From Ruegeria discodermiae (GTDB lineage Bacteria; Pseudomonadota; Alphaproteobacteria; Rhodobacterales; Rhodobacteraceae), in contig NZ_JAVAMO010000012.1 of assembly GCF_030758345.1 (NCBI RefSeq), forward strand, positions 62,001 to 126,000: a stretch of DNA of 64,000 nt, read 5' to 3'. This document shows positions 19,540-29,841 of this stretch, piece by piece (the first letter of the stretch is position 1; the number at the start of each line of letters is the position of its first letter). The notes below the pieces were generated by a model, which saw only the letters and a program-made list of their open reading frames with translations, searched no databases and had not been told where the DNA came from. Both the position numbers and the translations under genes were made by a program.

Positions 19540-20027
19540 TGTCGGGTGCGCGCGTCATATGGGCCACGCTTGCGGCCTTCCTGCTTGACCAGTTCAGCAA
19601 ATACTGGGTGGTGCATGTGATGGAGGTGGACCGGCTGGGCGGCATCGACGTGCTGCCGCCGTTCCTGAATTTCCGCTATGGTGAAAACCGGGGCATCAAT
19701 TTCGGCCTGTTTCAGGGCGACAGCGATGGCTCGCGCTGGGTGCTGATCGGGTTGTCCTTTGTCATCTGCGCAGGTGTGCTGTTCTGGCTGCGCCGCGCGC
19801 CGGGCAACTGGATCACTCAGGTGAGCGCCGGTCTGCTGATCGGCGGGGCGCTGGGCAATGTGGTGGACCGGGTTCTTTATGGCTATGTGCTGGATTTCCT
19901 CAACATGTCCTGTTGCGGGATCAACAATCCCTTCGTCTTCAACATCGCGGATGTGTTCATTTTTGTAGGGGCCTTTGGGCTAATCCTGTTTGATGGCAGT
20001 AAGAAATCACAGAAAAAGGCCTCGTGA
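19539..20027 (+). CDS. lspA: Lipoprotein signal peptidase LspA
   Basis: A 162-residue inner-membrane aspartyl peptidase with four transmembrane segments that cleaves signal peptides of diacylglyceryl-prolipoproteins. Conserved blocks are 'LDQFSKYWV', 'NRGINFG', 'GGALGNVVDRVLYGYVLDF' (first catalytic Asp) and 'FNIADVFIFVG' (second). The ATG overlaps the purH stop (TAATG), indicating coupling. Lipoprotein and peptidase genes of the cell envelope follow. Confidence 0.96.
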   Translation: MSGARVIWATLAAFLLDQFSKYWVVHVMEVDRLGGIDVLPPFLNFRYGENRGINFGLFQGDSDGSRWVLIGLSFVICAGVLFWLRRAPGNWITQVSAGLLIGGALGNVVDRVLYGYVLDFLNMSCCGINNPFVFNIADVFIFVGAFGLILFDGSKKSQKKAS

Positions 20028-20078
20028 CGCGGTGCGGCAAATGGGCTACAACACCGGCCAAACAGGCAGGAGGTGACC

Positions 20079-20594
20079 ATGCGGGGTCCGCTGGGCGCGA
20101 TCATGATTGCGAGCGTTTTTGCTTTGGCGGCGTGCTCTGACAAGGGTTTACGTGTCATTCGCGCGCCCGGACCGGGCCCGGATGAATTTGCCGTTCTGCC
20201 GGTCAAGCCGCTGACCGCACCACAGGATTATGCGGTTCTGCCCGCCCCCACGCCGGGTGGCACGAACCTGACCGACCCGACACCGGTGGCCGATGCGGTC
20301 GAGGCGCTGGGCGGTCGCGCCTCTGCGCTCCAGCCGGGTGCTGTGCCATCCTCGGATGCCGCTCTGGTGCGGACCGCCGGCCGCTACGGTGTGCCTGCCA
20401 ACACCCGCGAGGTTCTGGCGCAGGAGGATGCCGATTTCCGCCGCCGCAAGGGGCGTCTCGCCAATATCCGGCTCTTCAAGGTTGACCGCTACGGAGAAGT
20501 CTATAACAATCAGGCGATTAACCCCTATGCCACCGAAGAAGCGTTTCGCCGTGCCGGACGCGAAACCCCGTCTTCACCGCCTGAGGTTCGTTAA
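20079..20594 (+). CDS. DUF3035-type lipoprotein
   Basis: A 171-residue protein with a lipobox ('FALAAC', lipidated cysteine near residue 19) and a proline-rich mature region containing 'PGPDEFAVLPVKPLTAP' and 'DYAVLPAPTPGGTNLTDPTP', the signature of alphaproteobacterial DUF3035 proteins. The function is unknown; an outer-membrane-linked structural role is suggested by its conservation next to lspA and the M16 peptidases. The ATG at 20079 has a strong AGGAGG 6 nt upstream; a GTG at 20073 overlaps that site. Confidence 0.85.
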   Translation: MRGPLGAIMIASVFALAACSDKGLRVIRAPGPGPDEFAVLPVKPLTAPQDYAVLPAPTPGGTNLTDPTPVADAVEALGGRASALQPGAVPSSDAALVRTAGRYGVPANTREVLAQEDADFRRRKGRLANIRLFKVDRYGEVYNNQAINPYATEEAFRRAGRETPSSPPEVR

Positions 20595-20723
20595 GAAACC
20601 TCAATTTTCTGCCATCTCGGCTTGAACGGCCGCTTTTGCACCGTAGGTTGTGCGCAAGCTGGAACACATGGCGTGGTCCGGGCGGATGCCGCCCGTGGGT
20701 CTGTGCCGGATGGAGGACACCCG

Positions 20724-22064
20724 ATGATACGTTCCCTTGTTGGCGGGGCTGCGCTGGCGCTGATGCTGCCGGTCTGGGCAAGCGCCGAAGACGAAGCCGT
20801 GACCACCTTTACCTTGGATAACGGGATGGAGGTGGTGGTGGTCGAAGATCACCGCGCCCCGGTCGTGCAGCATATGGTCTGGTATCGCGCAGGATCGGCG
20901 GATGAACCGGTGGGCTCGTCCGGCGTCGCGCATTTTCTGGAACATCTGCTGTTCAAGGCGACCGATACGCTCGCCTCGGGTGAGCTGTCGGCAACCGTGG
21001 CGGCCAATGGCGGGCGGGACAACGCTTTCACGTCGTTTGATTACACCGCCTATTTCCAGCGTGTGGCGGCGGACCGTCTGGATCTGATGATGCAGATGGA
21101 GGCGGACCGGATGCGCAACATCCGCCTGACCGAGCGCGACATCGAGACCGAGCGCGATGTAATCCTCGAAGAGCGCAACCAGCGCACCGAGAACAACCCC
21201 CGCGCGCTTTTTGGCGAGCAAATGCGGGCAGCGCAATATCTCAACCATCGCTATGGCGTGCCGATCATCGGCTGGCGGCATGAGATGGAAGAGCTGGATA
21301 TGGACGATGCACTGTCCTTCTACCAGACCTATTACGCGCCCAATAACGCGATCCTGGTGGTGACCGGCGATGTCGACCCTGAAGAGGTGCGCGTGCTAGC
21401 CGGGAAACACTATGGTGTCATCCCGGCCAATCCTGACCTGCCCGAGCGCCTGCGCTCGCAAGAGCCGCCACAGAACGCTGCGCGGCGATTGACCTACAAG
21501 GACCCGCGCGTGGCGCAGCCTTATGTGCAGCGCAGCTACCTTGCGCCTGAACGCAACCCGGGCGATCAGAAAACCGCCGCCGCGCTATATCTGCTTTCCG
21601 AACTGCTCGGCGGTGGCACCACGTCTTATTTGAACGAAACGCTGCAATTCGATCAAAAAAAGGCTGTCTATGCGGGCGCGTCTTATGGCGGGGTCTCGCT
21701 GGATAACACCACGTTCAGCCTGTTTGTGGTCCCGACCGAGGGTGTTTCGCTGCAAGAGGCAGAAGATGCAATGGATCAGGCCGTGGCTGATTTCATCGCC
21801 GCTGGCGTCAACGAGGACGATCTGGAGCGGATCAAGATGCAACTGCGCGCCGCCCAAGTCTATGCGCGCGACAATGTGGACGGGATCGGCAACCGCTATG
21901 GCCGGGCCCTGGCCAGCGGCCTGACCGTTGAGGATGTGCAGGAATGGCCGGACCTTTTGCAGGCGGTGACCGGAGAAGAGATCATAGCGGCGGCCCGAGA
22001 CCTGTTCCGCCCCGAAGCCTCAGTCACTGGCTGGCTGATGCGCGATGAGGAGGTCACCCAATGA
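20724..22064 (+). CDS. M16 family zinc metallopeptidase, catalytic subunit
   Basis: A 446-residue exported peptidase with a signal peptide (residues 1-22, '..LPVWASAEDE'). The inverted zinc motif HxxEH is intact in 'GVAHFLEHLLFKATDTL', followed by the distal glutamate in 'TERDVILEERNQRTENNP'. Both M16 halves are present. M16 proteins degrade small peptides or process precursors. The start ATG at 20724 has GGAGG upstream. It overlaps the next gene by 4 bp; that one is a related subunit without the zinc motif, so a heterodimer like mitochondrial processing peptidase is likely. Confidence 0.93.
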   Translation: MIRSLVGGAALALMLPVWASAEDEAVTTFTLDNGMEVVVVEDHRAPVVQHMVWYRAGSADEPVGSSGVAHFLEHLLFKATDTLASGELSATVAANGGRDNAFTSFDYTAYFQRVAADRLDLMMQMEADRMRNIRLTERDIETERDVILEERNQRTENNPRALFGEQMRAAQYLNHRYGVPIIGWRHEMEELDMDDALSFYQTYYAPNNAILVVTGDVDPEEVRVLAGKHYGVIPANPDLPERLRSQEPPQNAARRLTYKDPRVAQPYVQRSYLAPERNPGDQKTAAALYLLSELLGGGTTSYLNETLQFDQKKAVYAGASYGGVSLDNTTFSLFVVPTEGVSLQEAEDAMDQAVADFIAAGVNEDDLERIKMQLRAAQVYARDNVDGIGNRYGRALASGLTVEDVQEWPDLLQAVTGEEIIAAARDLFRPEASVTGWLMRDEEVTQ

Positions 22065-23365
22065 GAGCGTTTCTGACAACCTGTCTGGTTCTGTTGCTGG
22101 CGCTGCCCGCCTGGGCGGAGGTCGAGATCAAGGAAGTGACGTCGCCCAAGGGTATCAAGGCGTGGCTGGTCGAGGATCACTCGATCCCTTTTACGGCGCT
22201 GGAATTGCGGTTCCGAGGCGGGACTTCTCTGGATGCACCCGACAAGCGCGGCGCGGTCTATCTGATGACTGGGCTGATCGAAGAAGGGGCCGGTGATCTG
22301 GATGCGCGCGCCTATGCGCGCGAGTTGGAGGCGCTGGCGGCCTCATTTGACTATGATGCCAGCGACGATACCGTATCGATCTCGGCGCAGTTCCTGTCGG
22401 AAAACCGTGATGAGGTGGCCGATCTGCTGCGCAAGACCCTGCATCAGCCGCGCTTTGACATCGATGCGGTGGAACGGGTGCGCGCGCAGGTGCTGTCGGG
22501 GCTGCGCTCGGACGCCAAGAACCCCAATGACATCGCCGGTCTTGCCTTTTCGCAGATGGCCTATGGCGATCACCCCTACGGCGCCAACGGCAAAGGCACG
22601 ATCGAAAGCGTGAGTGCCCTGACCCGCGACGATATCATCGCCGCCTATGAGGGCGTCTTTGCCCGCGATCGGCTCTTTGTCGGCGCGGTGGGCGATATCA
22701 CCGCCGAGGAACTGGGTATCTTGCTGGATCAGCTGCTGGCCGACTTCCCCGAAACCGGCGCGCCGATCCCCGGCAAGGCGGATGTGACCATCGACGGCGG
22801 CGTCAGCGTGGTCGAATTCGACACGCCGCAATCGGTGGCGCTGTTTGGTCAGAGAGGCATCGACCGGCATGATCCGGAATTCTTTGCCGCCTATATCCTG
22901 AACCAGATCATGGGAGGAGGCTCGCTCGAAAGCCGCCTGATGCGCGAGGTGCGCGAGGAGCGCGGGCTGACCTATGGTGTCTATTCCTATCTGGTGCCCA
23001 AGGATCTGGCCTCGGTCTATATGGGCTCGGTCGCTTCGGGCAATGACCGGATCGCCGAGGCCATCACCGTGGTGCGCGACCAGTGGGCCGATATCGCCGA
23101 GAATGGTGTCACTCAGAAAGAGCTGGACGATGCCAAGACCTATCTGACCGGGGCCTATCCGCTGCGGTTCGATGGCAATTCGCGGATCGCCTCGATTCTG
23201 GCGGGGATGCAGATGGATGATCTGCCAATCGACTACATCGCCACCCGCAACGAGAAGGTCAACGCGGTGACGCTGGAGGATGTGAACCGCGTGGCGGGCG
23301 AATTGCTGGACCCAGAGGGTTTGCATTTCACGGTTGTCGGAAAACCGGTTGGGCTGGAAGGATAG
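22061..23365 (+). CDS. M16 family peptidase-like, non-catalytic subunit
   Basis: A 434-residue exported M16 homologue (signal peptide '..LLALPAWAEVE'). At the position of HxxEH it reads 'GAVYLMTGLIEEGAG', so zinc ligands are missing, but the C-terminal arginine/tyrosine substrate motif 'REERGLTYGVYSYL' is retained. This matches the partner-subunit role in M16B heterodimers. It overlaps the catalytic gene (ATGA) and ends the block; a 447-bp non-coding stretch follows. Confidence 0.92.
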   Translation: MRAFLTTCLVLLLALPAWAEVEIKEVTSPKGIKAWLVEDHSIPFTALELRFRGGTSLDAPDKRGAVYLMTGLIEEGAGDLDARAYARELEALAASFDYDASDDTVSISAQFLSENRDEVADLLRKTLHQPRFDIDAVERVRAQVLSGLRSDAKNPNDIAGLAFSQMAYGDHPYGANGKGTIESVSALTRDDIIAAYEGVFARDRLFVGAVGDITAEELGILLDQLLADFPETGAPIPGKADVTIDGGVSVVEFDTPQSVALFGQRGIDRHDPEFFAAYILNQIMGGGSLESRLMREVREERGLTYGVYSYLVPKDLASVYMGSVASGNDRIAEAITVVRDQWADIAENGVTQKELDDAKTYLTGAYPLRFDGNSRIASILAGMQMDDLPIDYIATRNEKVNAVTLEDVNRVAGELLDPEGLHFTVVGKPVGLEG

Positions 23366-23812
23366 GATCGTTCTGCCTCGGCAAAATCACGATGCGTGCC
23401 AGAAAGTAGACGCGCGTCATGCCAAACAGCGAGATGGCGCTCAACCCGTGCGGATGATCGGGCCCGGCCATGTGGCACCGACTTCCGCTCTCGCGCCTTT
23501 TGGCACGGGATATGTGTCGCGCCCGAGTGCCTAGCGTGCACTCTCGGCAAGAATCCCACATTATTCCGGCCAAAAACCGCCGCTAGACCCAAATGAGGGT
23601 TTCCCGGTCCGACATGCCGCCCTACATTCATGAACAGGGCAGGAGCGCAGCTGCGCTTCTTTCCACCACTCACGATGAGCCCGGTTGCCGTGTTCGCTCC
23701 GGTGTCGCCTGATCACCCCCCGATCTGGCTGACCCAGAACACGGAACCGGGCGATCTTCGTTTTGGCCAAGCCTATGGCAGAATCGTGTGGGCCTATGCT
23801 AGGTTTAGCGGT
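23366..23812. other. 447-bp non-coding stretch upstream of mutL
   Basis: No convincing gene on either strand. The mutL frame stays open upstream to 23630, but the extra residues lack any conserved pattern. The stretch contains a perfect 14-bp palindrome AGCGCAGCTGCGCT (23644-23657), about 155 bp before the mutL start. I see no clear terminator after the M16 gene and no clear promoter. Confidence 0.5.
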
Positions 23813-25672
23813 ATGGCTCATCCGAACCCCAATATCAGCGAAGAGCGGCCCGTTATCCGGCAGTTGGATGAGGGCGCGATCAATCGCATTGCCGCCGGTG
23901 AGGTGGTCGAACGCCCAGCCTCTGCAGTCAAGGAACTGGTCGAGAATGCCATTGATGCCGGGGCGCATCGGATCGCGGTCGACATTGCCGATGGCGGTAA
24001 GACCCTGATCCGGGTGACTGACGATGGGTGTGGCATCACGCCCGAGGATCTGCCGCTGGCGCTGTCGCGGCACGCCACCTCCAAGATCGATGGCAGCGAT
24101 CTGCTGAAGATCCATACATTCGGGTTCCGGGGCGAGGCCCTGCCATCGCTCGGCGCCGTGGGTCGCCTGTCGCTGACCAGCCGCGCAGCCGGGCATGAGG
24201 CAGCGGTGATCGCTGTTTCGGGCGGCCGGACTGAGGCGATCAAACCTGCCGCGTTGCGCAACGGTACCGTGGCCGAATTGCGCGATCTGTTTTTTGCCAC
24301 GCCCGCGCGGCTGAAATTCATGCGTTCCGACCGGGCCGAGACGCAGGCGATTAGCGACACGGTCAAACGACTGGCCATGGCCGAACCCGGCCTGGGTTTC
24401 ACCCTGCGCGATGTCTCGGGCGGGGGCGAGGGGCGGGTTACCTTCCGGGCGGATCGCGAGAATGGCGATCTGTTTGATGCGCTGCATGCGCGGCTGGCCC
24501 GCATTCTGGGCCGCGAATTTGCCGAGAATGCGCTCAAGATTGATGCCAGTCGCGACGGGATACGGCTGTTCGGCTATGCCGCCCTGCCGACCTATTCGCG
24601 TGGCGCAGCGGTGGCGCAGTATCTTTTCGTCAATGGCCGCCCGGTGCGGGACAAGATGCTGACCGGGGCGCTGCGCGCGGCCTATTTCGATTTCCTCAGC
24701 CGCGACCGGCATCCGGCGGCGGCGTTGTTCATTGATTGTGATCCGACGCTGGTGGACGTGAACGTGCATCCCGCCAAATCCGAGGTGCGCTTTCGTGATC
24801 CGGGCATTGCGCGCGGGTTGATCGTCTCGGCCTTGCGGACAGCATTGGCGGAGGCTGGTCATCGCGCCTCTACTACCGTGGCTGGGGCCACATTAGGGGC
24901 AATGCGACCAGAGGCAGCGGGGCAGGCGCGGATCTATCAGATGGACCGTCCCTCTTCTGCCGCGCGCAGTGCGGCGTATGACGCGCAGGCTCCGGGCTTT
25001 GCCGATCTGTCGTCAGCCTTTAGCGGGCAGATTACCGAGCCTACCGCTGTCGCCTCTCCAATGCCGGAACAAGCTGAACCGGTGGAAGAGTATCTGCCCC
25101 TGGGCGCGGCGCGCGGGCAGGTGCATGAGAACTACATCATCGCCCAGACCCAGGACGGCATCGTCATCGTCGACCAGCACGCCGCGCATGAGCGGCTGGT
25201 TTATGAGAAACTCAAACACCAGATGGCCGAGACCGGCGTGGCCGCGCAGGCCCTGCTGATCCCTGAAATCGTCGAACTCAGCGCGGCAGACTGCGCCCGC
25301 TTGCTGGAGGTTCGCGAAGATCTGGCGGCGATGGGACTAACGATCGAGCCCTTTGGTGGCTCGGCGGTGGCGGTGCGCGAAGCCCCTGCCATACTGGGCG
25401 AAGTCAATGCCGGGGCGATGCTGCGCGACATTCTCGACGAGTTGGCCGATCAGGGCGAAAGCCAGATGGTGCAGGCCAGGATCGAGGCGATCCTGAGCCG
25501 GGTGGCCTGCCATGGTTCGATCCGCTCAGGTCGCCGGATGCGCGGCGAAGAAATGAACGCGCTCCTGCGCGAGATGGAGGCGACCCCCCATTCCGGCCAG
25601 TGCAATCATGGCCGCCCGACCTATGTCGAACTCAAACTGGCCGATATCGAACGGCTGTTCGGACGCACATGA
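23813..25672 (+). CDS. mutL: DNA mismatch repair protein MutL
   Basis: A 619-residue MutL. The GHKL ATPase domain shows '[20 protein letters not shown]', 'ENAIDAGA', 'VTDDGCGI' and '[12 protein letters not shown]'; the C-terminal half carries the metal-binding endonuclease motif DQHAxxExxxxE ('[15 protein letters not shown]') plus 'ACHGSIRSG' and 'QCNHGRPT'. So this is a nicking MutL that works without MutH, as in most bacteria. The ATG at 23813 gives the usual family N-terminus; the frame is open earlier without support. It overlaps rmuC by 4 bp. Confidence 0.96.
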   Translation: MAHPNPNISEERPVIRQLDEGAINRIAAGEVVERPASAVKELVENAIDAGAHRIAVDIADGGKTLIRVTDDGCGITPEDLPLALSRHATSKIDGSDLLKIHTFGFRGEALPSLGAVGRLSLTSRAAGHEAAVIAVSGGRTEAIKPAALRNGTVAELRDLFFATPARLKFMRSDRAETQAISDTVKRLAMAEPGLGFTLRDVSGGGEGRVTFRADRENGDLFDALHARLARILGREFAENALKIDASRDGIRLFGYAALPTYSRGAAVAQYLFVNGRPVRDKMLTGALRAAYFDFLSRDRHPAAALFIDCDPTLVDVNVHPAKSEVRFRDPGIARGLIVSALRTALAEAGHRASTTVAGATLGAMRPEAAGQARIYQMDRPSSAARSAAYDAQAPGFADLSSAFSGQITEPTAVASPMPEQAEPVEEYLPLGAARGQVHENYIIAQTQDGIVIVDQHAAHERLVYEKLKHQMAETGVAAQALLIPEIVELSAADCARLLEVREDLAAMGLTIEPFGGSAVAVREAPAILGEVNAGAMLRDILDELADQGESQMVQARIEAILSRVACHGSIRSGRRMRGEEMNALLREMEATPHSGQCNHGRPTYVELKLADIERLFGRT

Positions 25673-26907
25673 TCGAGATCAACGGCATTCAATATTCTCT
25701 GGACGACCCGGCTGTGCTGGCCGCGGGAGGAGGGGCAGCGCTGGCCCTGCTCATGATCGTGCTGCTGTTTTTGGCGCTGCGCGCCGCCAACCGCTCGGCC
25801 CGGATGGCGGTTCCCTTGTCGCAGCAGATGGCAGTGCTGAGTCAGCACGTGCAGCAATTGGGTCAGGGTCAGGAGCAGCTACGTGGTGGGCTCAGCCATG
25901 TCTCGGATGCGCAGGCCAATGCGCAGGTGCAGGTCATCCAGACGGTCGAGGCGCGGCTGTCGGATGTGCAGCAACACATGAATGACCGGCTGGCCGATAA
26001 CGCCATGCGCGCGCAGCGGGCCCTGACCGAGATGCAGGAGCGGATGAAGGAAACCCTGCACGGCTCGTCGAAACAGACCGCGACCTCGCTCACGCAATTG
26101 CAGGAGCGGCTGGCCACAATCGACAAGGCGCAGGATAATATCACCAAGCTTTCGGGCGATGTGCTGAGCCTGCAGGACATCTTGTCGAACAAGCAGACGC
26201 GCGGGGCGTTCGGGGAAATCCAGCTCAATGATATCGTGTGCAAGGCGCTGCCTGCGGACAGCTATGCGCTGCAACACACGCTATCGAACGGCAAGCGCGC
26301 CGATTGCCTGATCCGCCTGCCGAACCCCCCGGGACCGATCGTGATCGACAGCAAATTCCCGTTGGAAGCCTATGAGGCGCTGCGCGCGGCGGAAACCCAG
26401 GCGCAATTGCAGGAAGCGGCACGGATGATGAAGACGGCGCTGCGGGCCCATATCAAGGCGATTTCCGAGAAATACATCATCGACGGGGAAACCGCCGATG
26501 GGGCGCTGATGTTCCTACCATCGGAGGCGGTTTATGCCGAGTTGCACGCCAATTTCCCGGATGTGGTGCGCGAAGGATTCGACAAACGGGTCTGGATCGT
26601 CTCACCCACCACCTGCATGGCGACGCTGAACACGATGCGCGCGATCCTCAAGGACGCCCGGATGCGCGAACAGGCAGGTGCGATCCGCAAGGAACTGGGT
26701 CTGCTGCACAAGGATGTGGAGCGGCTGGGCGACCGGGTTGGCAATCTGGACCGGCATTTCGGGCAGGCGGCCAAGGATATCTCGGAAATCAAGATCAGCG
26801 CCGAAAAAGCGGGTCGTAGGGCGCAGCGGCTGGACAATTTCGATTTCGAAGAAATCGCCGCTGAGGAGACGTCTAATGTCGTCCCTTTGAGCCAGCCTGA
26901 CGCTTAG
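25669..26907 (+). CDS. rmuC: RmuC-family DNA recombination protein
   Basis: A 412-residue protein. Residues about 18-37 are a membrane segment ('[17 protein letters not shown]'), followed by a long coiled coil rich in Gln/Arg/Glu (about 50-160) and the RmuC nuclease-like domain: '[13 protein letters not shown]', '[20 protein letters not shown]' and '[12 protein letters not shown]'. RmuC limits inverted-repeat-associated recombination; its biochemistry is not settled. The ATG overlaps the mutL stop, so two genome-stability genes are coupled. Confidence 0.93.
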   Translation: MIEINGIQYSLDDPAVLAAGGGAALALLMIVLLFLALRAANRSARMAVPLSQQMAVLSQHVQQLGQGQEQLRGGLSHVSDAQANAQVQVIQTVEARLSDVQQHMNDRLADNAMRAQRALTEMQERMKETLHGSSKQTATSLTQLQERLATIDKAQDNITKLSGDVLSLQDILSNKQTRGAFGEIQLNDIVCKALPADSYALQHTLSNGKRADCLIRLPNPPGPIVIDSKFPLEAYEALRAAETQAQLQEAARMMKTALRAHIKAISEKYIIDGETADGALMFLPSEAVYAELHANFPDVVREGFDKRVWIVSPTTCMATLNTMRAILKDARMREQAGAIRKELGLLHKDVERLGDRVGNLDRHFGQAAKDISEIKISAEKAGRRAQRLDNFDFEEIAAEETSNVVPLSQPDA

Positions 26908-26922
26908 AGGGCTTTGCCGGGG

Positions 26923-27279
26923 ATGATCGACCATGTGAATATTCCGGTCCGACACCTGGCGCGTGCCCGCGCCTTCTATGAGCCAGTGTTGGACGCATTT
27001 GGGTATCGTTTCCTGCTACAGGAAGGGCCGGTCATCGGATTTGGTGATACGAATTGGGTCTTTGGCCTCGCCGAAACCGAAGCAGAGTTCGTTCCATTGC
27101 ATCTGGCATTTTCTGCCCGGTCAAAGGATCAGGTCCACGATTTCCACCGCGCAGCCCTCGCCAATGGCGGGACATGCAACGGTGCGCCGGGCCCACGTAA
27201 GCTCTACGGGCCCGACTATTATGCAGGCTATGTCATCGATCCGGACGGCCACAATATAGAGGCGGTGAAGCGCGGCTAA
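26923..27279 (+). CDS. VOC (glyoxalase/bleomycin resistance) superfamily protein
   Basis: A 118-residue single-module VOC protein: 'MIDHVNIPVRHLARARAFYE' at the N-terminus with a metal-ligand His, and 'DYYAGYVIDPDGHNIEAV' at the C-terminus with a closing His/Glu region. Such proteins bind divalent metal and act as lyases, dioxygenases or resistance proteins; the substrate is unknown. The stop overlaps the convergent PEP-mutase-like gene by 4 bp. Confidence 0.88.
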   Translation: MIDHVNIPVRHLARARAFYEPVLDAFGYRFLLQEGPVIGFGDTNWVFGLAETEAEFVPLHLAFSARSKDQVHDFHRAALANGGTCNGAPGPRKLYGPDYYAGYVIDPDGHNIEAVKRG

Positions 27280-28043
27280 AGGTCGAGAGCCTTCTTCGCC
27301 GCTTCAGTGACATGTGCCATCGCCTTGAGATAGGGCGCCGGGCCATGGCTGATCCGGGCGACGCCGAGCTTTGCCAGCGTGGCGTGGTCCGGGGCTTGGC
27401 CTGTTTGCATGATGTTGACGGGCAGTGGGGATGCGGTGCAGATTTCCCCGATCAGCTCGGGCGTGACAAGACCGGGCAGGAACAGCCCGCTTGCACCGGC
27501 CGCTGCATAGGCCCGCGCCCGTGTCAGGGCCTCTTCCATCAGCGCGGAATGATCGCCAGAAGTGCTATCTTGGAAGAACACGTCGCTGCGCGCGTTGATG
27601 AAGAATGGGAGATCCGCATGATCTGCCACGCGCCGGAGGGTGGCAATCCGCGCTACCTGCGCCTCGACCGATCTCAGCGCGTCGCCACCAATGATCCGGT
27701 CTTCGAAATTCACGCCAACTACGCCGCTCTCGATCACCTGTCCGGCATTCTGGGACAGGATCTCAGGATCGTCGGCATATCCGGCTTCAAAATCGAAACT
27801 GACGGGCAGGTCGACCGACGTAGCGATCCGACCGGCAATCTGAAGGGCGAAGGCGAGCGGAATGTCCTCGCCATCTCTATAGCCTTGCGCCTCCGCCAGC
27901 GACCAACTGCCCGTCGCGATTGCATCAGCACCTGCTTTGGCCACGGCCTTGGCGCTGCCCGCATCCCAGGCGTTGTAGAGGATCAGCGGTGTTCCGGGCT
28001 GGTGCAGCGCGGCGAAGGCGCGAGCTTTGTCTGCTTGTGTCAT
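27276..28043 (-). CDS. Isocitrate lyase/PEP mutase superfamily protein
   Basis: A 255-residue TIM-barrel protein: 'LILYNAWDAGSAKAVAKAGA', 'IATGSWSLAEAQGYRDGE', 'LPVSFDFEAGYADDPEILS' (metal-binding aspartates), 'GVVGVNFEDR' and 'FFINARSDVFF'. This matches the phosphoenolpyruvate mutase/2-methylisocitrate-lyase-like group, which makes or breaks C-C or C-P bonds next to a carboxylate. The isocitrate-lyase KKCGH loop is absent. The substrate is unknown. The ATG overlaps the ada stop by 4 bp. Confidence 0.88.
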   Translation of the reverse strand: MTQADKARAFAALHQPGTPLILYNAWDAGSAKAVAKAGADAIATGSWSLAEAQGYRDGEDIPLAFALQIAGRIATSVDLPVSFDFEAGYADDPEILSQNAGQVIESGVVGVNFEDRIIGGDALRSVEAQVARIATLRRVADHADLPFFINARSDVFFQDSTSGDHSALMEEALTRARAYAAAGASGLFLPGLVTPELIGEICTASPLPVNIMQTGQAPDHATLAKLGVARISHGPAPYLKAMAHVTEAAKKALDL

Positions 28044-29116
28044 ACGTGTTCCTTTTGCTGTGGCGCATAATGCCGTTCGATCTCGATAAGCTTCTGTTTC
28101 CGCCACAGCCCGCCGCCATAGCCGGTCAGCGAACCATCCGCGCCAAGCACCCGGTGACAGGGGATTACGATAGCGATCTGGTTGGCCCCGTTCGCGCGCG
28201 CGACGGCGCGAACCGCATAGGGCCGCCCCAGGCGGCGGGCAATCTCGGAATAGGAATGGGTGGTTCCTGCGGGAAGTTCCTGCAAAACCTTCCAGACCTT
28301 TTGGGTGAAAGGTGAACCATGTAGCGCCAGTGGCAGATCGAATCGCGCGGTGCGGCCTTCGAAATAGTTGCTCAGTTGTGCCTGCGCCTGGTCTATCGGG
28401 CCAAACCTACCCAGCCCCAGCGATCCTTTGCAGCTTTTGTACAGACGCTTCAACTCGGTTGGCAGCGCCTTGCGGTCGGTAAATTCGAGCAGATGCAGGT
28501 GGCTTTTGTCGCTGACAGCGATCATCGCGCCCAAAGGCGTATCGATCCAGTCGGCGCGCAGCAACGCATCGCGGCGAAACGCGCCGGGCGGCAGGCCGAG
28601 ATGGTTTGCAACCGCGGTGCGAAAGGCGGCGGGCGAGGAGAACCCCGCGTCGATTTGTGCGTCAATCACGCGACCGCCTTCGGCAAGCGTTGTCAGCCCG
28701 GCCTGCAGCCGCATTTGTCTGGCCAGATCAAGGAAGGTCTGACCGAACTGACGCTTGAAAGCTCGGCGGACGGTGGAGGGATCATGTCCCATCGCCACCA
28801 GGTCCTCCTCGCGCCAGCGTCGCGCCGGATTGGCCTCCAATGCGGCGAGAAGCGGCTTAATCAGCGGCTCCGTCTCTGCCGAGGGGTTCATCGGGTGGCA
28901 GCGTTTGCAGGGGCGGTATCCGTCGGAGAGACAGTCTGCAACCGAGGTAAAGAAATGACAATGGGCCCGTTTCGGTTTACGCGCGGGGCAGGTCAGGCGG
29001 CAGAAGATACCGGTCGAACTGACGCCAACATAGGCCCGGCCATCCCAGCTCGGGTCGCGGGTCAGGAGGGCGGCGTAAAGTGTGTCGTCATCGGGAAGCT
29101 CATACTGCATGCGCAT
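28040..29116 (-). CDS. ada: Bifunctional Ada: methylated-DNA-responsive regulator and O6-methylguanine-DNA methyltransferase
   Basis: About 358 residues in three parts. The N-terminal Ada zinc domain has 'GIFCRLTCPARKPKRAHCHF' and 'YRPCKRCHP', the four cysteines including the methylphosphotriester acceptor (C39). An AraC-type helix-turn-helix follows (about 80-170, 'RAFKRQFGQTFLDLARQMR'). The C-terminal alkyltransferase has the acceptor cysteine in 'IAIVIPCHRVLG'. It removes methyl groups from phosphotriesters and O6-methylguanine and activates its own regulon when methylated. Two close ATGs (29116, 29110) give nearly the same protein and neither has a clear ribosome site. Confidence 0.94.
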   Translation of the reverse strand: MRMQYELPDDDTLYAALLTRDPSWDGRAYVGVSSTGIFCRLTCPARKPKRAHCHFFTSVADCLSDGYRPCKRCHPMNPSAETEPLIKPLLAALEANPARRWREEDLVAMGHDPSTVRRAFKRQFGQTFLDLARQMRLQAGLTTLAEGGRVIDAQIDAGFSSPAAFRTAVANHLGLPPGAFRRDALLRADWIDTPLGAMIAVSDKSHLHLLEFTDRKALPTELKRLYKSCKGSLGLGRFGPIDQAQAQLSNYFEGRTARFDLPLALHGSPFTQKVWKVLQELPAGTTHSYSEIARRLGRPYAVRAVARANGANQIAIVIPCHRVLGADGSLTGYGGGLWRKQKLIEIERHYAPQQKEHV

Positions 29117-29184
29117 AGAGTAAACAAAAACCGACGAGCTTTGCCGCCGGTTTTCGGGCATGTATTCAACTTTTCATGATCGCT

Positions 29185-29835
29185 TCATATCCGCAGGAAC
29201 GGCTGCACCAGCTTTGGAATCAGGCTGTTGAATTTCAATGGCGCGTCAGTTACCGCGAGGCAGATGCAGTCGGCTGAGATATCGGCGACAGGCATATGCT
29301 CAAGGTCCTCATCCGCGATCTCAATATCGCCACGGGCAAACCGGTCGATCTCGTCCGAAAACGCACCCTGCAAGACCATGGTCAGTTCCATGCCCTTATG
29401 CCCGTGATCGGGCATGGCCGCTCCGGCGGGGATGAACAGCAAACGGGCAGAGGCTCCGGCGGAGGTCGGCAGGATCGCCTGTTTCACACCCATCCCCACG
29501 GGTTTCCATTTGATGTCCGAAACGCCGCCGCCGACATAATCGCGCAGCGGGGCAGGAAGCACGTCACAGGATGGCGACGCAGGCAGGTCAGGCGCTGCGC
29601 CACCAGCAATTAGGGCCAATGTCGCGTCAAGCGCGTCATCGGCCAGATCAACCATGTCTGGCGCGTCCTGCAGCATGCAACCCCCTAGCGCGTCATAGCT
29701 TTCGGCTTGCGCGCGGCAGGTGTCGCAGAGCGACAGGTGAGTGGCGACCATGAGGTTGAAAGCTTCGGGCAATGTGCCCGCGGAATAAGCCATCAGCAGT
29801 TCGTCGGTCAGATGATGTTTGATCTCGTTGCTCAT
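29185..29835 (-). CDS. chrR: ChrR-family zinc anti-sigma factor
   Basis: A 216-residue anti-sigma factor. The N-terminal zinc domain has 'ATHLSLCDTC' (H33, C37, C40) plus an upstream His near residue 7-8, as in Rhodobacter sphaeroides ChrR; it binds and holds the sigma factor. The C-terminal half is a cupin ('AAMPDHGHKGMELTMVLQG', 'DLEHMP'), needed for release under singlet oxygen. It starts 6 bp after the sigma gene stop, so the two are co-translated. Confidence 0.93.
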   Translation of the reverse strand: MSNEIKHHLTDELLMAYSAGTLPEAFNLMVATHLSLCDTCRAQAESYDALGGCMLQDAPDMVDLADDALDATLALIAGGAAPDLPASPSCDVLPAPLRDYVGGGVSDIKWKPVGMGVKQAILPTSAGASARLLFIPAGAAMPDHGHKGMELTMVLQGAFSDEIDRFARGDIEIADEDLEHMPVADISADCICLAVTDAPLKFNSLIPKLVQPFLRI

Positions 29836-29841
29836 CTTCGT

